A program made the position numbers and the translations under genes. This document shows, in pieces, positions 17,186 to 25,668 of a DNA stretch of 64,000 nucleotides. Position 1 is the first letter of the stretch, and every line of letters begins with the position of its first letter. This stretch comes from BOG-1155 sp963717985 (lineage in GTDB: Bacteria > Desulfobacterota > Syntrophorhabdia > Syntrophorhabdales > WCHB1-27), in contig CAVQYC010000003.1 of NCBI GenBank assembly GCA_963717985.1, positions 906,594-970,593 of the forward strand, written 5' to 3'. Under the pieces are notes generated by a model. That model was not told the DNA's origin. It saw nothing but the letters and a program-made list of their open reading frames with translations, and did no database searches.

Positions 17186-17938
17186 TCATAGTGCGCTCAA
17201 AATCTCCGTCCCTTTGTCTGTAAGGGCAACAGTATGCTCGAAATGAGCAGAAAGCTTTCCGTCTCTGGTCGCCGCTGTCCATCCATTTTCCTTTATTACG
17301 ACGTCGCTTCCACCCTCATTGATCATCGGCTCTATGGCGAGCACCATACCCTTCTTCAGCCGAACGCCGGTGCCCCTTACGCCAAAATTGGGTATCTGCG
17401 GTTCCTCATGCAAATGCCTGCCGACTCCGTGGCCCACGAACTCCCTCACCACGGAGAACCCTTGCGCTTCTACGAAAGACTGAATAGCAAAGGAAACATC
17501 ATGAAGCCTTGCTCCCTCCCGGACCTCGCCTATGCCCTGGTAGAGAGACTCCTTCGTGACTGCGACCAGTTTCAGCGCGCTTTCCGATATCTTCCCCACC
17601 GGATACGTCAGCGCCGCATCGCCGTAATACCCTTTGTAGATAGCCCCAAAATCGAGACTGACGATGTCCCCTTCCCTCAAGAACCGGCCGTTGGAAGGCA
17701 TGCCATGGACCACTTCATCATTCACCGACACGCAGAGGCAGTACGGGTAGCCGTTGTATCCCTTGAAGGCAGCCTCAATATCGTCCCGCTTCCCTATCAT
17801 CTCCTCGCAGATTGCCTCGAGGTCCGAGGTCTTGACGCCTTCCCTTACATGGCGCCCCAACTCCAGCAGCACTTCCATAGCGAATTTGCCGGCAGTCCTT
17901 ATCCTGCCTATCTCTTCCGCATTTTTCAGCAGTATCAT
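17186..17938 (-). CDS. map: Methionine aminopeptidase, type I
   Basis: Removes the initiator Met from nascent proteins. The 250-residue protein has the pita-bread metal ligands: Asp in VSLDFGAIYKGYYGDAA (two Asp), His in FVGHGVGRHLHEEP, Glu in LAIEPMI and Glu in HFEHTVAL. The length is typical of the short bacterial form. The usual neighbour adk is missing between secY and map. The secY-map gap is 42 bases. Confidence 0.96.
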   Translation of the reverse strand: MILLKNAEEIGRIRTAGKFAMEVLLELGRHVREGVKTSDLEAICEEMIGKRDDIEAAFKGYNGYPYCLCVSVNDEVVHGMPSNGRFLREGDIVSLDFGAIYKGYYGDAALTYPVGKISESALKLVAVTKESLYQGIGEVREGARLHDVSFAIQSFVEAQGFSVVREFVGHGVGRHLHEEPQIPNFGVRGTGVRLKKGMVLAIEPMINEGGSDVVIKENGWTAATRDGKLSAHFEHTVALTDKGTEILSAL

Positions 17939-17980
17939 CCGTCAATGCCCGGTACCCCTCCGGCCGCAACCCCATACATC

Positions 17981-19288
17981 CTATCTTCTCCCCTTCATCT
18001 TTGCCGTCTTTTTCACGAGACCATCGTAATGACGCAGAATAAGATGAGACTCGATCTGCTGAATCGTATCAAGGCCGACGCCTACGACGATAAGCAGGGC
18101 GGTCCCGCCAAAATAGAAGGGGGCGTTGAATTTCTGGACCAGTATGGTCGGCAGCACGCAGACAAAAGATATGTAAACGGCGCCGGTCAGGGTGATTCTG
18201 GAAAGTATTCTTTCAATATAGTCAGACGTCTTCTTGCCGGGGCGGATCCCCGGTATGTATCCGCCGTATTTCTTCATATTGTCGGCAACGTTGTCGGGGT
18301 TAAACACAATTGCCGTGTAGAAAAAACAGAAAAATATGATAAAACCGATGTAGAGTAATTCGTGAAGGATGCTTCCGGGTGTGAGAAGCGCGCTAAACCG
18401 CTTCATATAGGGGTGTTGGATAAAATTGGCGATGGTCGCAGGGAACATAATGATGGATGACGCAAATATGGGCGGGATCACACCGGCCTGGTTGATCTTC
18501 AGCGGCAGGTGCGTCGACTGGCCCCCGTACATCTTCCTTCCCACCACCCGCTTCGCATACTGGACCGGAATCCTCCTCTGAGCCGTCTCCATATAGATGA
18601 TGAAGGCCACCACGAGAAACATCATGACCATGAGCAGGATCACGACGAACCAGTTCATCTCGCCAGTGTTCACGAGGCTGGCCGTGCTTGCCAGCGCATT
18701 CGGCATCCTCGCCACAATACCCGCGAATATGATAAGGGAGATGCCGTTCCCGATGCCTTTTTCCGTGATCTGCTCGCCGAGCCACATGAGAAAGGAGGTG
18801 CCGGCGCAGAGCGTCAGCATGGTCATCAGTCTGAAGGCCCAGCCGGGGTTATAGACAACAAGCTCGCCGCCTGCCCCGCGCATCTGCTCAAGCCCGACGG
18901 CAATGCCGAAGCCCTGGATCAGGCTTATGACAACGGTCCCGTACCTCGTATACTGGGTGATCTTCCTCCTGCCCGCCTCTCCTTCTTTAGAAAGCTTTTC
19001 AAGGGTCGGCACGACCACCGTAAGGAGTTGGAGTATGATCGACGCGCTGATGTAAGGCATGATGCCGAGAGCGAAGACGGACAGCTTCTCAAGGCCCCCG
19101 CCTGCGAACATATCGAAGAAGCCGAGGAGTGTCCCCCTCGCACGCTCGAAGATGCTTGCCAAAACAGTCCCGTCAATACCCGGTGTCGGGATATGTACCC
19201 CTATACGGTATACAGCGAGGAGCGCAAGGGTCATGATGATCCTGCGCTTCAGCTCGGGGATTCTCCCGATATTCTGGAAGCCGCTCAT
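17981..19288 (-). CDS. secY: Preprotein translocase subunit SecY
   Basis: Pore-forming subunit of the SecYEG channel. The 435-residue protein has about ten membrane helices, the plug-region sequence MFAGGGLEKLSVFALGIMPYI, and the conserved cytoplasmic loops RRIPVQYAKRVVG and GIRPGKKTSDYI. The start overlaps the rplO stop by 4 bases. With secG and yajC also in this window, most of the Sec channel parts are nearby, but secE is not. Confidence 0.97.
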   Translation of the reverse strand: MSGFQNIGRIPELKRRIIMTLALLAVYRIGVHIPTPGIDGTVLASIFERARGTLLGFFDMFAGGGLEKLSVFALGIMPYISASIILQLLTVVVPTLEKLSKEGEAGRRKITQYTRYGTVVISLIQGFGIAVGLEQMRGAGGELVVYNPGWAFRLMTMLTLCAGTSFLMWLGEQITEKGIGNGISLIIFAGIVARMPNALASTASLVNTGEMNWFVVILLMVMMFLVVAFIIYMETAQRRIPVQYAKRVVGRKMYGGQSTHLPLKINQAGVIPPIFASSIIMFPATIANFIQHPYMKRFSALLTPGSILHELLYIGFIIFFCFFYTAIVFNPDNVADNMKKYGGYIPGIRPGKKTSDYIERILSRITLTGAVYISFVCVLPTILVQKFNAPFYFGGTALLIVVGVGLDTIQQIESHLILRHYDGLVKKTAKMKGRR

Positions 19289-19731
19289 TGTTGAGCCACC
19301 TCTACCTCACCGCCTTGAGCCTTTATCTTCTCCATCGCCTGCTGCGACGCCTTATGGACCTTCACTTTAAGGGCAAAGTCGATATCCCCGTTCCCGAGGA
19401 GCTTCACGCCGTCCTTTACTTTGTTCACCAGACCGCTATCAATAAAATCTTTAAGCCCGACTTCCTCCCGGCCCTGAAACGCCTGCAGGTCGCCCACCTT
19501 TATGATAGCATACTCCTTTCTGAAGGGGTTCTTAAAACCCCTCTTCGGTATTCTCCGGGTGAGAGGCATTTGGCCGCCTTCGAAGCTCGGTCCCTTGGGG
19601 GCCCCTGCACGCGCCTTTTGTCCCTTGTTTCCCATGGTTGCCGTCTTGCCATGGCCGGAGCCCGGACCCCTTCCGATCCGCTTCCGCGCCTTCCTTGAGC
19701 CAGCATGACCCGTCAAATCCTCCAGCTTCAT
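19285..19731 (-). CDS. rplO: 50S ribosomal protein L15
   Basis: Late-assembly large-subunit protein. The 148-residue protein begins MKLEDLTGHAGSRKARKRIG. It shows the Gly/Arg-rich GRGPGSGHGKTATMGNKGQ region and FEGGQMPLTRRIPKRGF. rpmD ends immediately before its ATG. Confidence 0.97.
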   Translation of the reverse strand: MKLEDLTGHAGSRKARKRIGRGPGSGHGKTATMGNKGQKARAGAPKGPSFEGGQMPLTRRIPKRGFKNPFRKEYAIIKVGDLQAFQGREEVGLKDFIDSGLVNKVKDGVKLLGNGDIDFALKVKVHKASQQAMEKIKAQGGEVEVAQQ

Positions 19732-19917
19732 CTATTTCACATCCTCCAGCACCTTTAGCAAGTGCATCACTTTTTTGACCATGCCCCGGATCTCCGGCGA
19801 GTTCTTCACTACCCGCTCCTCGTTGAGCCTCTTGAAACCGAGGCTCTTTACCGTGTTCCTCTGGTCGTCCGTGCATGCGATGGTGCTTTTCACCCACTTT
19901 ACCTTAAGATGCGCCAC
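19732..19917 (-). CDS. rpmD: 50S ribosomal protein L30
   Basis: Small large-subunit protein of 61 residues: LKVKWVKSTIACTDDQRNTV, LGFKRLNEE and PEIRGMVKKVMHLLKV. The start overlaps the rpsE 3' end by 14 bases. Confidence 0.95.
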   Translation of the reverse strand: MAHLKVKWVKSTIACTDDQRNTVKSLGFKRLNEERVVKNSPEIRGMVKKVMHLLKVLEDVK

Positions 19918-20425
19918 GTTCTGTCTCCTCCGGTTTCGGCTTCCCCGTCTGCCTCGTGCCCGTCTCCCGGGCCTTCAGCGTGGCGAGTCCCTGCAGGGCG
20001 GCTTTGACGACATTGTGCGGATTCCGCGACCCGTAGCATTTCGTGTATATATTGCGGATGCCAGCTACCTCGACCACGGCCCGCACCGCGCCCCCGGCGA
20101 TAACTCCCGTGCCTTCGAACGCCGGTTTTATGAAGACCTGGCTGGACCCGTATACGCCGGTAATCTCGTAGGGTACCGTGCCCCGGTTAATAGGCACCTC
20201 TATGATATCCTTCTTAGCCCGTTCCACGGCTTTCCTGATGGCGTCGGGGACCTCGTTGGCCTTTCCGAGGCCGAAGCCCACGTGGCCATTGCCGTCTCCT
20301 ACCACAACGATTGCGCTAAAGCTGAACCTTCTCCCGCCTTTCACCACCTTTGCCACGCGGTTTATATACACAACCCTGTCAACCAGCTCAAGCTCCGCCG
20401 GGTCAATCCGCCTTTTCTCAATCAA
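19904..20425 (-). CDS. rpsE: 30S ribosomal protein S5
   Basis: Small-subunit protein affecting decoding fidelity. The 173-residue protein has the double-stranded RNA-binding part (VVYINRVAKVVKGGRRFSFS) and the family blocks GLGKANEVPDAIRKA and CYGSRNPHNVVKAALQGL. Confidence 0.97.
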   Translation of the reverse strand: MIEKRRIDPAELELVDRVVYINRVAKVVKGGRRFSFSAIVVVGDGNGHVGFGLGKANEVPDAIRKAVERAKKDIIEVPINRGTVPYEITGVYGSSQVFIKPAFEGTGVIAGGAVRAVVEVAGIRNIYTKCYGSRNPHNVVKAALQGLATLKARETGTRQTGKPKPEETERGAS

Positions 20426-20438
20426 GCCAGAACCTCCT

Positions 20439-20804
20439 CTAAAAGATTAATCCACCCTCCCGGGCGCCATCTGCCAGTGCTTTGATCCTGCCGTGATACT
20501 TAAATCCGTTCCGATCAAAGAGAATTTCCTTTATGCCCAGGGCCAGCGCCTTATTCGCCATTGCCTCTCCCACCTTCTTTGCGCTTCCCACATTGCCGCC
20601 GTAAGTCATCCCCGCTTTCACATCGCTCGTCAGAGTCGAGACGCCCGTGATAACTCTACCCGCGGCATCGTCGACGAGTTGGGCGTAGATATGCTTCAGA
20701 CCCTTGTACACACACAGCCTGGGCCGCTCCGCGGTCCCCGCAATCTTTTTTCTTATCCTCTTTTTCCTCTTCAGCCTTGCTGCTATCTTGTCTCTTCTCT
20801 CCAT
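20439..20804 (-). CDS. rplR: 50S ribosomal protein L18
   Basis: 5S rRNA-binding protein. The 121-residue protein has a very basic N-terminus (ARLKRKKRIRKKIAGTAERP), LCVYKGLKHIYAQLVDD, and the C-terminal FDRNGFKYHGRIKALADGAR block. Confidence 0.97.
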   Translation of the reverse strand: MERRDKIAARLKRKKRIRKKIAGTAERPRLCVYKGLKHIYAQLVDDAAGRVITGVSTLTSDVKAGMTYGGNVGSAKKVGEAMANKALALGIKEILFDRNGFKYHGRIKALADGAREGGLIF

Positions 20805-20816
20805 TACGGTTGCCCC

Positions 20817-21353
20817 TTATTTGCCGGTCTTACCCGCTTTCTTTCTCAGCACTTCACCGGCATACTTGACGCCCTTTCCTTTATACGGATCGGGTTTCCG
20901 CAGATCCCTTATCTTGGCGGCCGTCTGGCCCACAAGTTCTTTGTCTATCCCCTTGATGGTGAGCAGGGTCTGCTTCTCAACCTCCGCCGATATACCGGCA
21001 GGAAGCGGAAAATTGATGGGATGGGAATAGCCCAGGAAGAGAGCCAGGTCGCTGCCTTTCAGCTCCGACCGGTAGCCTATGCCCACAATCTCGAGCTTCT
21101 TCTCAAAACCCTTTGAGACTCCTTCAACCATATTGGCGACCAGGGTCCTCATGAGACCGTGATAGCTTCTCGACCGCTTGTCATCGCTCAAGCGCCTCAC
21201 GGTGATTGTCCCGTCAATCATATCCATCTCAAGGCCTTCAAGGAACGGCCTCTGGAGCGCGCCCTTCTGCCCCTTCACCGACACCAACCCGTCCTTCAAC
21301 TCCACCTGTACGCCGGCGGGCAGGACAATAGGTTTTTTTCCTATCCTTGACAT
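20817..21353 (-). CDS. rplF: 50S ribosomal protein L6
   Basis: Large-subunit protein near the factor-binding site. I start it at MSRIGKKPI (21353, 178 residues). An in-frame start four codons upstream lacks family support. Conserved parts are VKGQKGAL, HGLMRTLVANMVEGVSKGF and the C-terminal KPDPYKGKGVKYAGEVLRKK. Confidence 0.96.
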   Translation of the reverse strand: MSRIGKKPIVLPAGVQVELKDGLVSVKGQKGALQRPFLEGLEMDMIDGTITVRRLSDDKRSRSYHGLMRTLVANMVEGVSKGFEKKLEIVGIGYRSELKGSDLALFLGYSHPINFPLPAGISAEVEKQTLLTIKGIDKELVGQTAAKIRDLRKPDPYKGKGVKYAGEVLRKKAGKTGK

Positions 21354-21361
21354 CTCGCACC

Positions 21362-21763
21362 TCACCAGATCCGAAAGAGGAGTTCTCCCCCCATTCGGTT
21401 CCCAATCGCCTGCTTATCGGTCATAAGACCCTTGGAAGTCGATACCACCGCGGTGCCGAACTTGCCCTTGCCCCGCCCGATCTCCTCAGCCTTCATGTAG
21501 ACCCGCCTGCCGGGTTTGCTGACCCTTCTCAACCCCGAGATGACGCTTCTTGAGTGCTCGTCATAGCCGATATAAACCTTGATGAATTTCATCCTTGAAT
21601 CGTCGACAAACACCTTGTAATTCCGGAGGTACCCTTCCTCTTTCAGAAGCTTGGCGATCGAAAACTTTGCCGTGGAATAAGGTATGTCGACCCATTCATG
21701 GCGCACCATGACGGCGTTTCTTATCCGTGTCAGCATGTCGGAAATGGGATCTGTCGTTACCAT
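21362..21763 (-). CDS. rpsH: 30S ribosomal protein S8
   Basis: Binds the central 16S domain; in enterics it also regulates the spc operon. The 133-residue protein begins MVTTDPISDMLTRIRNA and ends in the conserved GLMTDKQAIGNRMGGELL block. Confidence 0.97.
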   Translation of the reverse strand: MVTTDPISDMLTRIRNAVMVRHEWVDIPYSTAKFSIAKLLKEEGYLRNYKVFVDDSRMKFIKVYIGYDEHSRSVISGLRRVSKPGRRVYMKAEEIGRGKGKFGTAVVSTSKGLMTDKQAIGNRMGGELLFRIW

Positions 21764-21771
21764 TGCTCCTC

Positions 21772-21957
21772 CTACCAGCTCGATTTAATGACTCCGGGCA
21801 ACTCCCCTCTCAGGGCGAGCGACCTGAAGCAGATCCTGCACATTTCGAACTTGCCGATAAACCCTCGCGGTCTCCCGCAAATAAGGCACCTGTTTCTCGC
21901 TCTCACCCCGAACTTCGGGGTCCGCTTTGCCTTTTCAATCATGCCCTTTCTCGCCAT
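21772..21957 (-). CDS. rpsN: 30S ribosomal protein S14, zinc-binding type
   Basis: The short 61-residue form with a zinc knuckle: CLICGRPRGFIGKFEMCRIC supplies four Cys ligands. It ends LPGVIKSSW, typical of type Z S14. Confidence 0.96.
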   Translation of the reverse strand: MARKGMIEKAKRTPKFGVRARNRCLICGRPRGFIGKFEMCRICFRSLALRGELPGVIKSSW

Positions 21958-21966
21958 CGTTCCTCC

Positions 21967-22509
21967 TTAGCTCCTGAAAGGCATACCCATGAGCTTCAGC
22001 AGCTCAAAGGCCTCTTCATCTGTCTGCGCAGTCGTTGTAATCGTGATATTCATTCCCCTTGCCCGATCGACCTTATCATAGTCTATCTCCGGGAAGATGA
22101 TCTGTTCCTTCAAGCCAAGCGTATAATTTCCTCTTCCGTCGAAGGACTTAGGAGAAATGCCCTTAAAATCCCTTACCCTCGGAAGGACAATGGTCACAAG
22201 CTTTTGATAAAACTCGTACATCCGCTCCCGCCTCAGCGTCACCATGCACCCGATGGGCATGCCCTTTCGGAGCTTAAAGGAGGCGATCGACTTGCTCGCC
22301 TTCGTAATAACAGGCTTCTGGCCTGCGATCAGGGTAATGTCGGCGGACGCCGCATCGAGGGCCTTGATATTCTGGATGGCTTCTCCGAGACCGACGTTTA
22401 CGACGATCTTCGTCAGCTTCGGCACCTGCATCACGTTCTTGTACTTAAACTTCCTGACCAGTGCCGGAGCTATCTCCTTTTCGTACTGCTCCATGTATGC
22501 CGTTTTCAC
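21967..22509 (-). CDS. rplE: 50S ribosomal protein L5
   Basis: 5S rRNA-binding protein of the central protuberance. The 180-residue protein has PKLTKIVVNVGLGEA, KPVITKASKSIASFKLR and the C-terminal EIDYDKVDRARGMNITI. Confidence 0.97.
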   Translation of the reverse strand: MKTAYMEQYEKEIAPALVRKFKYKNVMQVPKLTKIVVNVGLGEAIQNIKALDAASADITLIAGQKPVITKASKSIASFKLRKGMPIGCMVTLRRERMYEFYQKLVTIVLPRVRDFKGISPKSFDGRGNYTLGLKEQIIFPEIDYDKVDRARGMNITITTTAQTDEEAFELLKLMGMPFRS

Positions 22510-22517
22510 TACCCCTC

Positions 22518-22841
22518 CTACTTATCCAGGACCTCACTGCATTTTTTGCAATATCTCGCCTTCTTGCCGTCTTCGAGCACCTTTGTTCCCACCCTCACGG
22601 CTTTTGCACATTTGTCGCAATAGATCATGACGTTCGATACGTGGATCGCGCCCTCCCGCTCCATGATGCCGCCCTTTGTCTTCTGGCTGGGCCGCACGTG
22701 GCGCTTGATCATGTTCACCTTTTCCACGATGATCCGGTCGGTCTTACGGTTGATGCGGAGCACCTTCCCGGTCTTCCCCTTGCTTTTCCCCGTCATGACC
22801 ATGACTGTATCGTTCTTCTTTACATGATATTCTTTTTCCAT
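22518..22841 (-). CDS. rplX: 50S ribosomal protein L24
   Basis: Early assembly protein. The KOW motif is in NDTVMVMTGKSKGKTGKVL, followed by RIIVEKVNMIKRHVRP. The C-terminal part holds two Cys pairs (CDKC and YCKKC) forming a probable zinc ribbon, a form seen in several bacterial lineages. The length is 107 residues. Confidence 0.96.
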   Translation of the reverse strand: MEKEYHVKKNDTVMVMTGKSKGKTGKVLRINRKTDRIIVEKVNMIKRHVRPSQKTKGGIMEREGAIHVSNVMIYCDKCAKAVRVGTKVLEDGKKARYCKKCSEVLDK

Positions 22842-22847
22842 GATACC

Positions 22848-23216
22848 TCACACTACTTCAGGCGCAAGGGAGACGATCTTCATAAAGCGCTTCGCCCGAA
22901 GCTCTCTCGCCACAGGCCCGAAGATCCTGGTCCCCACCGGCTCGTTATACTGGTTTATTATGACGGCTGAATTGTCGTCGAAGCGCACGTACGAGCCGTC
23001 AATCCTTCTGATTTCCTTCCTGGTGCGGACGATGACGGCCTTGACGACCTCCCCTTTCTTTACCTTGCTGTTCGGGAGGACCTCTTTCACGGAGCAGACG
23101 ATGATGTCGCCCACAGTGCCGTATCTCTTCCTGGAGCCCCCCAGGATCCTTATGCAGCCAAGCTTTTTGGCTCCGGAATTGTCTGCGACCTCAAGCTTCG
23201 TCCTTACCTGTATCAT
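22848..23216 (-). CDS. rplN: 50S ribosomal protein L14
   Basis: Large-subunit interface protein. The 122-residue protein has MIQVRTKLEVADNSGAKK, GDIIVCSVKEVLPN, and VRFDDNSAVIIN leading to GTRIFGPVARELR. Confidence 0.97.
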   Translation of the reverse strand: MIQVRTKLEVADNSGAKKLGCIRILGGSRKRYGTVGDIIVCSVKEVLPNSKVKKGEVVKAVIVRTRKEIRRIDGSYVRFDDNSAVIINQYNEPVGTRIFGPVARELRAKRFMKIVSLAPEVV

Positions 23217-23218
23217 GG

Positions 23219-23509
23219 TTAAACCACCTCGCTCGCCTCAGGCACCGCCTCTTCTTTCACGATGATCTCTTTGACCACCCATCTCTTGTCCTTACTGAGC
23301 GGCCTCGACTCCACGATCAACACTTTATCGCCGATCTTCGCCTTGTTCTCTTCGTCGTGTGCCTTGCATGTCGTTTTTGTCCTCAAGTATTTGTGGTACT
23401 TCGGGTGCTTCAGAGTCCGCTCGACTTCAACGACAACGGTCTTGTCCATCTTGTCCTTCACCACGACGCCTACCAGCTTTTTCTTATTCTCGCCTCTTTT
23501 TCGTTCCAT
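23219..23509 (-). CDS. rpsQ: 30S ribosomal protein S17
   Basis: OB-fold 16S rRNA-binding protein. LVGVVVKDKMDKTVVVEVER and the ESRPLSKDKRWVVKEII block are visible. At 96 residues it is slightly longer than E. coli S17 because of a short acidic tail. Confidence 0.96.
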   Translation of the reverse strand: MERKRGENKKKLVGVVVKDKMDKTVVVEVERTLKHPKYHKYLRTKTTCKAHDEENKAKIGDKVLIVESRPLSKDKRWVVKEIIVKEEAVPEASEVV

Positions 23510-23511
23510 CG

Positions 23512-23712
23512 CTACACCTGCCTACCGGACGCCTTCTCGTGCAGCACCATCGTGATGCGCGCAAGGTCCTTCCTTACAATCTTCATGCGCGAGGTGTTAT
23601 CAAGCTGCCCGGTCGACTGTCGAAATCTCAGGTTAAAGACCTCTTCCTTGAGGTCCTTCTGCCTTTTGGCTATTTCCTCTGGGGTCAGTTCCCTCAATTC
23701 TTTGGCTTTCAT
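23512..23712 (-). CDS. rpmC: 50S ribosomal protein L29
   Basis: Tunnel-exit protein that helps recruit trigger factor and SRP in other bacteria. The 66-residue protein has KELRELTPEEIAKRQKDLKE and FNLRFRQSTGQLDNTSRM. It overlaps rplP by 4 bases. Confidence 0.95.
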   Translation of the reverse strand: MKAKELRELTPEEIAKRQKDLKEEVFNLRFRQSTGQLDNTSRMKIVRKDLARITMVLHEKASGRQV

Positions 23713-24125
23713 TCCACCTGGCTCCTCATCACAAGCCTCGTCTGCACCGGAAGCTTCTGTGCCGCAATGCGCAGCGCCTCGCGCGCCTTGTCCTCAGGCA
23801 CGCCTTTAATCTCGTAGAGCACCTTTCCCGGCTTTACAACCGCGATCCAGCCCTCAACAGGTCCCTTGCCCTTGCCCATCCTTGTTTCTGCCGGCTTTTT
23901 CGTAATCGGTTTATCCGGAAACACCCGTATCCACAGCTTCCCGGTCCTTTTCACGTACCGGGAAAGGGTCACCCGGGCGGCCTCGATCTGGCGGGCTGTA
24001 ACCCACCCGCATTCAGTAGCCTGCAATCCGTAATCCCCGAAGCTTACCTCGGCGCCCCTTCCGGAGACGCCTGTCATCCTGCCCTTTTGCTGCTTTCTGT
24101 ATTTGACCCTTTTCGGTGCAAGCAT
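23709..24125 (-). CDS. rplP: 50S ribosomal protein L16
   Basis: Large-subunit protein near the A site. The 138-residue protein begins MLAPKRVKYRKQQKGRM, with GDYGLQATECGWVTARQIEA and RMGKGKGPVEGWIAVVKPG. Its start shares one base with the rpsC stop. Confidence 0.97.
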   Translation of the reverse strand: MLAPKRVKYRKQQKGRMTGVSGRGAEVSFGDYGLQATECGWVTARQIEAARVTLSRYVKRTGKLWIRVFPDKPITKKPAETRMGKGKGPVEGWIAVVKPGKVLYEIKGVPEDKAREALRIAAQKLPVQTRLVMRSQVE

Positions 24126-24769
24126 TACCTTGCCTCCTGATACACTTCACCTTTAAACAACCAGACCTTTACGCCGATCACGCCGTATTTTGTCCGCGCA
24201 GTTGCAGTCCCGTAATCTATGTCCGCCCGAATCGTCTGAAGAGGGACCCTGCCCTCCCTGTACCATTCGGTCCTTGCCATTTCCGCTCCGGCCAGCCTCC
24301 CTGCGCACATGATCTTGATGCCCTTCGCCCCGAACTTCATGGCCTGGGACACATTCCTTTTCATGGCCCTCCTGAAGGAGACCCTCCGCTCCAGTTGAAG
24401 CGCCACGTTCTCCGACACGAGCTGCGCATCGACCTCGGGCCGCTTCACCTCGGTGATATTGAGCAGGATTTCCTTATCGGTCAGCTTCTGGAGATCTCTC
24501 TTCAGACCCTCCACCTCGACGCCCTTTCTCCCTATGACGATGCCCGGTCGCGACGTCCAGATGTTGATCTTCGCCCTTTTGTCCTTATTCGCCGCCCTCT
24601 CTATCTCCATCTTCGATATTCCTGCCTGGTAGAGCCTCTCCTTCAAGAACTTCTTCATACGGATGTCTTCGTGGAGAAAAAGGGCGTAATTCTTAAACGC
24701 AAACCACTTTGAATCCCACGTCCGGATTGTTCCAAGCCTGAAGCCGATAGGATGTGTCTTTTGACCCAT
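24125..24769 (-). CDS. rpsC: 30S ribosomal protein S3
   Basis: Part of the mRNA entry channel. The 214-residue protein starts MGQKTHPIGFRLG. It has a KH domain (RPGIVIGRKGVEVEGLK) and a C-terminal domain including GRLAGAEMARTEWYREGRVP and GVIGVKVWLFKGE. Confidence 0.97.
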   Translation of the reverse strand: MGQKTHPIGFRLGTIRTWDSKWFAFKNYALFLHEDIRMKKFLKERLYQAGISKMEIERAANKDKRAKINIWTSRPGIVIGRKGVEVEGLKRDLQKLTDKEILLNITEVKRPEVDAQLVSENVALQLERRVSFRRAMKRNVSQAMKFGAKGIKIMCAGRLAGAEMARTEWYREGRVPLQTIRADIDYGTATARTKYGVIGVKVWLFKGEVYQEAR

Positions 24770-24782
24770 TTAATCCCTGCCT

Positions 24783-25115
24783 TTATGATTCATCTAATAT
24801 TAACGTGATGTGGCTCATCCTCTTTCGGATAGGCGTCGCCCTGCCCATTGCCCTAGGGAGAAACCTCTTCATCGTAGGGCCTTCGTTCACAACGACGTTC
24901 TTCACATAGAGCGTGTCCACATCGACATACTTCTTCTGTCGCGCGTTCCCGATGGCGCTATCAAGCAGCTTTTTGAGGATAACCGCGCCTTTTTTCGGGG
25001 TGAACTGCAATATTCCCAATGCATCGTTCACATTCTTCTTCTTTATAAGATCACCCACGATCCGAACCTTGGTAGCCGATATCCTCATCATTTGCGCCTT
25101 CGCCACGATTTCCAT
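24783..25115 (-). CDS. rplV: 50S ribosomal protein L22
   Basis: Lines the peptide exit tunnel. I start at the ATG at 25115 (110 residues, MEIVAKAQMMRISATKVRIV), with GAAGGAG upstream, rather than the TTG five codons earlier. The C-terminal RAMGRATPIRKRMSHITLIL is typical. It is separated from rpsS by 252 bases of repeated sequence, unlike every other junction of this operon. Confidence 0.95.
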   Translation of the reverse strand: MEIVAKAQMMRISATKVRIVGDLIKKKNVNDALGILQFTPKKGAVILKKLLDSAIGNARQKKYVDVDTLYVKNVVVNEGPTMKRFLPRAMGRATPIRKRMSHITLILDES

Positions 25116-25127
25116 TTCCCGCTCCTT

Positions 25128-25270
25128 CAATTAATGGGGTTCAGCCCCCCATGAGCAAGCTCATCGGGATACCCGCGCAGTGGGTCGTCCCCGCTCAGCT
25201 CGCTTCGCTCGTTACTGGGGCTAGCGTCGCCCCTTCCTATTCTTTCCTCTTCACTACCTTCGCTTTTCTG
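25128..25270. repeat. Palindromic repeat R2 plus duplicated rpsS tail (copy A)
   Basis: Starts with AATTAATGGGGTTCAG (25129-25144), then ATGAGC-AA-GCTCAT (25151-25164) and ACCCGC-GCA-GTGGGT (25171-25185). A shared block from about 25189 to 25270 follows and ends in a copy of the last codons of rpsS. Copy B repeats the start and the end of this unit about 131-144 bases further on. Confidence 0.85.
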
Positions 25271-25400
25271 GCAATTAATGGGGTTCAGCACCCCCTCCAT
25301 GAGCAAGCTCATGGAGCCTCCCCGCTCAGCTCGCTTCGCTCGTCACTGGGGCTAGCGTCGCCCCTTCCTATTCTTTCCTCTTCACTACCTTCGCTTTTCT
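25271..25400. repeat. Palindromic repeat R3 plus authentic rpsS 3' end (copy B)
   Basis: Starts with the same AATTAATGGGGTTCAG (25273-25288). The central hairpin is CTCCATGAGC-AA-GCTCATGGAG (25295-25316). The block GCTCAGCTCGCTTCGCTCGT then leads into the true rpsS stop region. Its reverse complement matches copy R4 (37712-37795) almost throughout. The hairpin arm differs at the two positions that are AT here and GC in R4, on both sides. Confidence 0.85.
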
Positions 25401-25658
25401 ATCACCGGAATGGCTGTGGAAAGTCCTCGTGGGCGCAAATTCGCCCAGCTTGTGGCCCACCATCTCTTCGCTCACAAAAACAGGGATAAACTTCTTTCCG
25501 TTATGGACCGCGAGCGTCACCCCTATAAATTCAGGTGTAATAGTGGAACGCCTCGACCAGGTTTTGATGACCTTCGACTCCCTCGACTCCTTCGCATGCT
25601 CCACCTTCGCCATGAGGCTATCATCGACGAAGGGACCTTTCTTTAAAGACCTTGGCAC
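25368..25658 (-). CDS. rpsS: 30S ribosomal protein S19
   Basis: Head protein complexed with S13. The 96-residue protein begins MPRSLKKGPFVDDSLMAKV. It has TWSRRSTITPEFIGVTLAVH and EMVGHKLGEFAPTRTFHSH, ending KVVKRKE. The last codons and the following bases are duplicated 131 bases downstream, outside the gene. Confidence 0.96.
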   Translation of the reverse strand: MPRSLKKGPFVDDSLMAKVEHAKESRESKVIKTWSRRSTITPEFIGVTLAVHNGKKFIPVFVSEEMVGHKLGEFAPTRTFHSHSGDRKAKVVKRKE

Positions 25659-25668
25659 GGAAAACCTC

